Source of the DNA: Rufibacter ruber
GTDB lineage: Bacteria > Bacteroidota > Bacteroidia > Cytophagales > Hymenobacteraceae
DNA length: 64,000 nucleotides
Assembly: GCF_001647275.1 (NCBI RefSeq)
Contig: NZ_LRMM01000007.1
Location: forward strand, 62,001 to 126,000
Reading direction: 5' to 3'
This document shows, piece after piece, positions 62,688-64,000 of this stretch. The translations under genes were made by a program, and so were the position numbers. The first letter of the stretch is position 1; the number at the start of each line of letters is the position of its first letter. Below the pieces are notes generated by a model, which was given only the letters and a program-made list of their open reading frames with translations, ran no database searches and was not told the origin of the DNA.

Positions 62688-64000
62688 CTACCTTGATTTC
62701 TTTTCTAATTGGTAGGTGCGCAAAACCGGTTGACTCTCCCGCCTGATGTCCACCATGAGCTGGGCAGCCTCCTTTTCAAGCTGCCCCTCCCGGGGCTTGT
62801 TTTTCCTATAGCTCTCAAAGTAGTTCCTGATACCTAGGTAGCGGGCATCTTTTTTAGCCTGTAAATCTTGCAGAATAGCGTCCATGGCTCGCTCCAGGGC
62901 AGGCATGTCCTGGGCCCAGAGGTTTGCAGGCAGGTACCTCACCTCCACCAGCCGTATATCACGTAACTGTTTCTGCACCAACCGCCGCTGCTCCGCCAAC
63001 TGCCTCACGCGCAATGCCTGCTGGTATTGGGGGGTATTTTGCTGCAATGCCAGGTTAACTCCTTTGGCTAATTCTGCCGAGGTAAAGACCCCTACCCGGG
63101 TGCTGTCAATAAGCAACGTGTAAGTTCCCTTTTTGAGCCTGGTTACCTGCAGCACCTCCTGGTTCATTTCCTGGGTAAAGGGAACCAGGGCCAAGGCTGC
63201 CTCTGCCTCGGCGGCAACTGCAAAAGGCAAACTTCTTTCCTGTATGGCAAAACTGAGACGTCCTTTTGCTTGCCGCACTTCCTGGACCGTACAATTCTGC
63301 TCCTCCTCCACCTTTCCTTTTTTAAGGTGGAGGCGGGACACCAATGCTGGGGCGCCCGTTTCTTTCAGGAACTGGTAGGCCATAACAAAACTTCCCAGCG
63401 CCCCGGGATGGATGCGGTCATTGCTCACCACTGTAGCCGTTGGGTCAGCGGCCTGCAGTTGTCGGTTCACCTGCTGCATAAGGGTAAAGTAGTCAACCGT
63501 TTGTACCCCGTATTTCTTCGCCAGCTCATCAATTATGACCGTACATTTCTGTAGGGCGTCATTCACGCCCAGCTGGTTTTCTGCCGGAAGGTCGCCGGTT
63601 TGGTCATAGATAGACGGCTTCTGCAGAAGGATGCGGGTATCTGTTTTTTGCAGCCGCTGAATGAGTGCCTCCAGGTTGTTTCTATAGTTATTCAGATGCC
63701 GCTGCTTCTCTGCCTCCAGGTTAGGCTCTGCGCGGCGGGCGGGTGCGTACAGGGCGCGGTTCACATCATTCATGCCGGCCATGATGATTGACCAATCAGC
63801 ATCATTGGTCAAAATATCAGTGTCTAACCGCCGCAGCATGTCACTGGCATTGTCACCCCAAATACCGGAGTTGTAGAAAGTGATGTTTCTCTCCGGAAAA
63901 CGGGTGGCGTAAAACAGCAGAATATTGGTGTGGAACTCGCCGCCGTGCGTAATACTGTTGCCAATGAAATTGACTTTGTCGCCGTCTTTGAAAAGCCCGG
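62688..64000 (-). CDS. SGNH/GDSL hydrolase (partial, runs off window end)
   Basis: About 437 codons are visible; the N-terminus with its signal peptide lies beyond the window. SGNH blocks: KVNFIGNSITHGGEFH with the nucleophile serine, YNSGIWGDNA, IIMAGMNDVNRALY, and VSNDRIHPGALGS with the Asp/His pair. After it comes the same linker region found in the fusion protein at 40788 (about 250-455 there): LPFAVAAEAEAALALVPF, KKGTYTLLIDSTRVGVFT and a helical tail ending YQLEKKSR. It has no GH5 part. It appears to be the stand-alone counterpart of the fusion's first half, probably a secreted glycan esterase. Confidence 0.88.
   Translation of the reverse strand, partial: GLFKDGDKVNFIGNSITHGGEFHTNILLFYATRFPERNITFYNSGIWGDNASDMLRRLDTDILTNDADWSIIMAGMNDVNRALYAPARRAEPNLEAEKQRHLNNYRNNLEALIQRLQKTDTRILLQKPSIYDQTGDLPAENQLGVNDALQKCTVIIDELAKKYGVQTVDYFTLMQQVNRQLQAADPTATVVSNDRIHPGALGSFVMAYQFLKETGAPALVSRLHLKKGKVEEEQNCTVQEVRQAKGRLSFAIQERSLPFAVAAEAEAALALVPFTQEMNQEVLQVTRLKKGTYTLLIDSTRVGVFTSAELAKGVNLALQQNTPQYQQALRVRQLAEQRRLVQKQLRDIRLVEVRYLPANLWAQDMPALERAMDAILQDLQAKKDARYLGIRNYFESYRKNKPREGQLEKEAAQLMVDIRRESQPVLRTYQLEKKSR

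Overview
The window looks like a Bacteroidota chromosome segment, most probably from the Cytophagales (Hymenobacteraceae, Rufibacter/Pontibacter-like). The evidence is a SusC/SusD pair, type IX secretion C-terminal domains, TAnnTTTG promoter boxes, little Shine-Dalgarno signal, and MutS2, YciH and GAPDH sequences of that type. The genus is inference.

Layout. 1-7.4 kb is housekeeping: 5' half of mutS2, a TIGR02757 protein, a LysM/RlpA-like protein, kdsB, a YciH/SUI1 factor, a lipid kinase, gapA and tRNA-Glu. 7.7-13.5 kb is a three-gene RND efflux operon in which the permease carries two apparent single-base frameshifts and the outer-membrane gene one. 13.7-21 kb is a gene-poor, rearranged stretch with an IS5-type transposase remnant, a broken radC-like gene and a 182-bp duplication. 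It encloses a compact kaiC-kaiB-histidine kinase-response regulator set with no kaiA. 21.3-31.6 kb is a signalling block: an HD protein, a cyclic-nucleotide-binding protein overlapping an Npt-like transporter with HEAT repeats, a response regulator fused to a class III adenylate cyclase, another receiver and two histidine kinases. The cyclase and the binding protein together suggest a local cAMP circuit. truC follows.

33-64 kb is a large polysaccharide-utilisation locus. It holds four GH5-type enzymes (one fused to an SGNH esterase), a LamG protein with an unassigned glycosidase-like region, a GH140-like protein, SGNH hydrolases, a frameshifted lipoprotein of unknown family, a sugar isomerase, an MFS transporter, a DUF5017 lipoprotein, SusD and SusC, with a GntR/UTRA regulator at one side. 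The likely flow is surface cleavage by T9SS and lipoprotein enzymes, uptake by SusCD, then MFS import and isomerisation. The substrate cannot be read from the sequence; a pentose-containing plant glycan is a guess.

The most striking unexplained structure is a family of about 20 intergenic palindromes of roughly 40 bp, almost all just downstream of genes, with compensatory changes in the stems. Two 161-bp MITE-like elements and a roughly 145-residue beta-rich module repeated four times in two GH5 proteins are also worth attention. Four single-base frameshifts in otherwise intact genes may be sequence errors.
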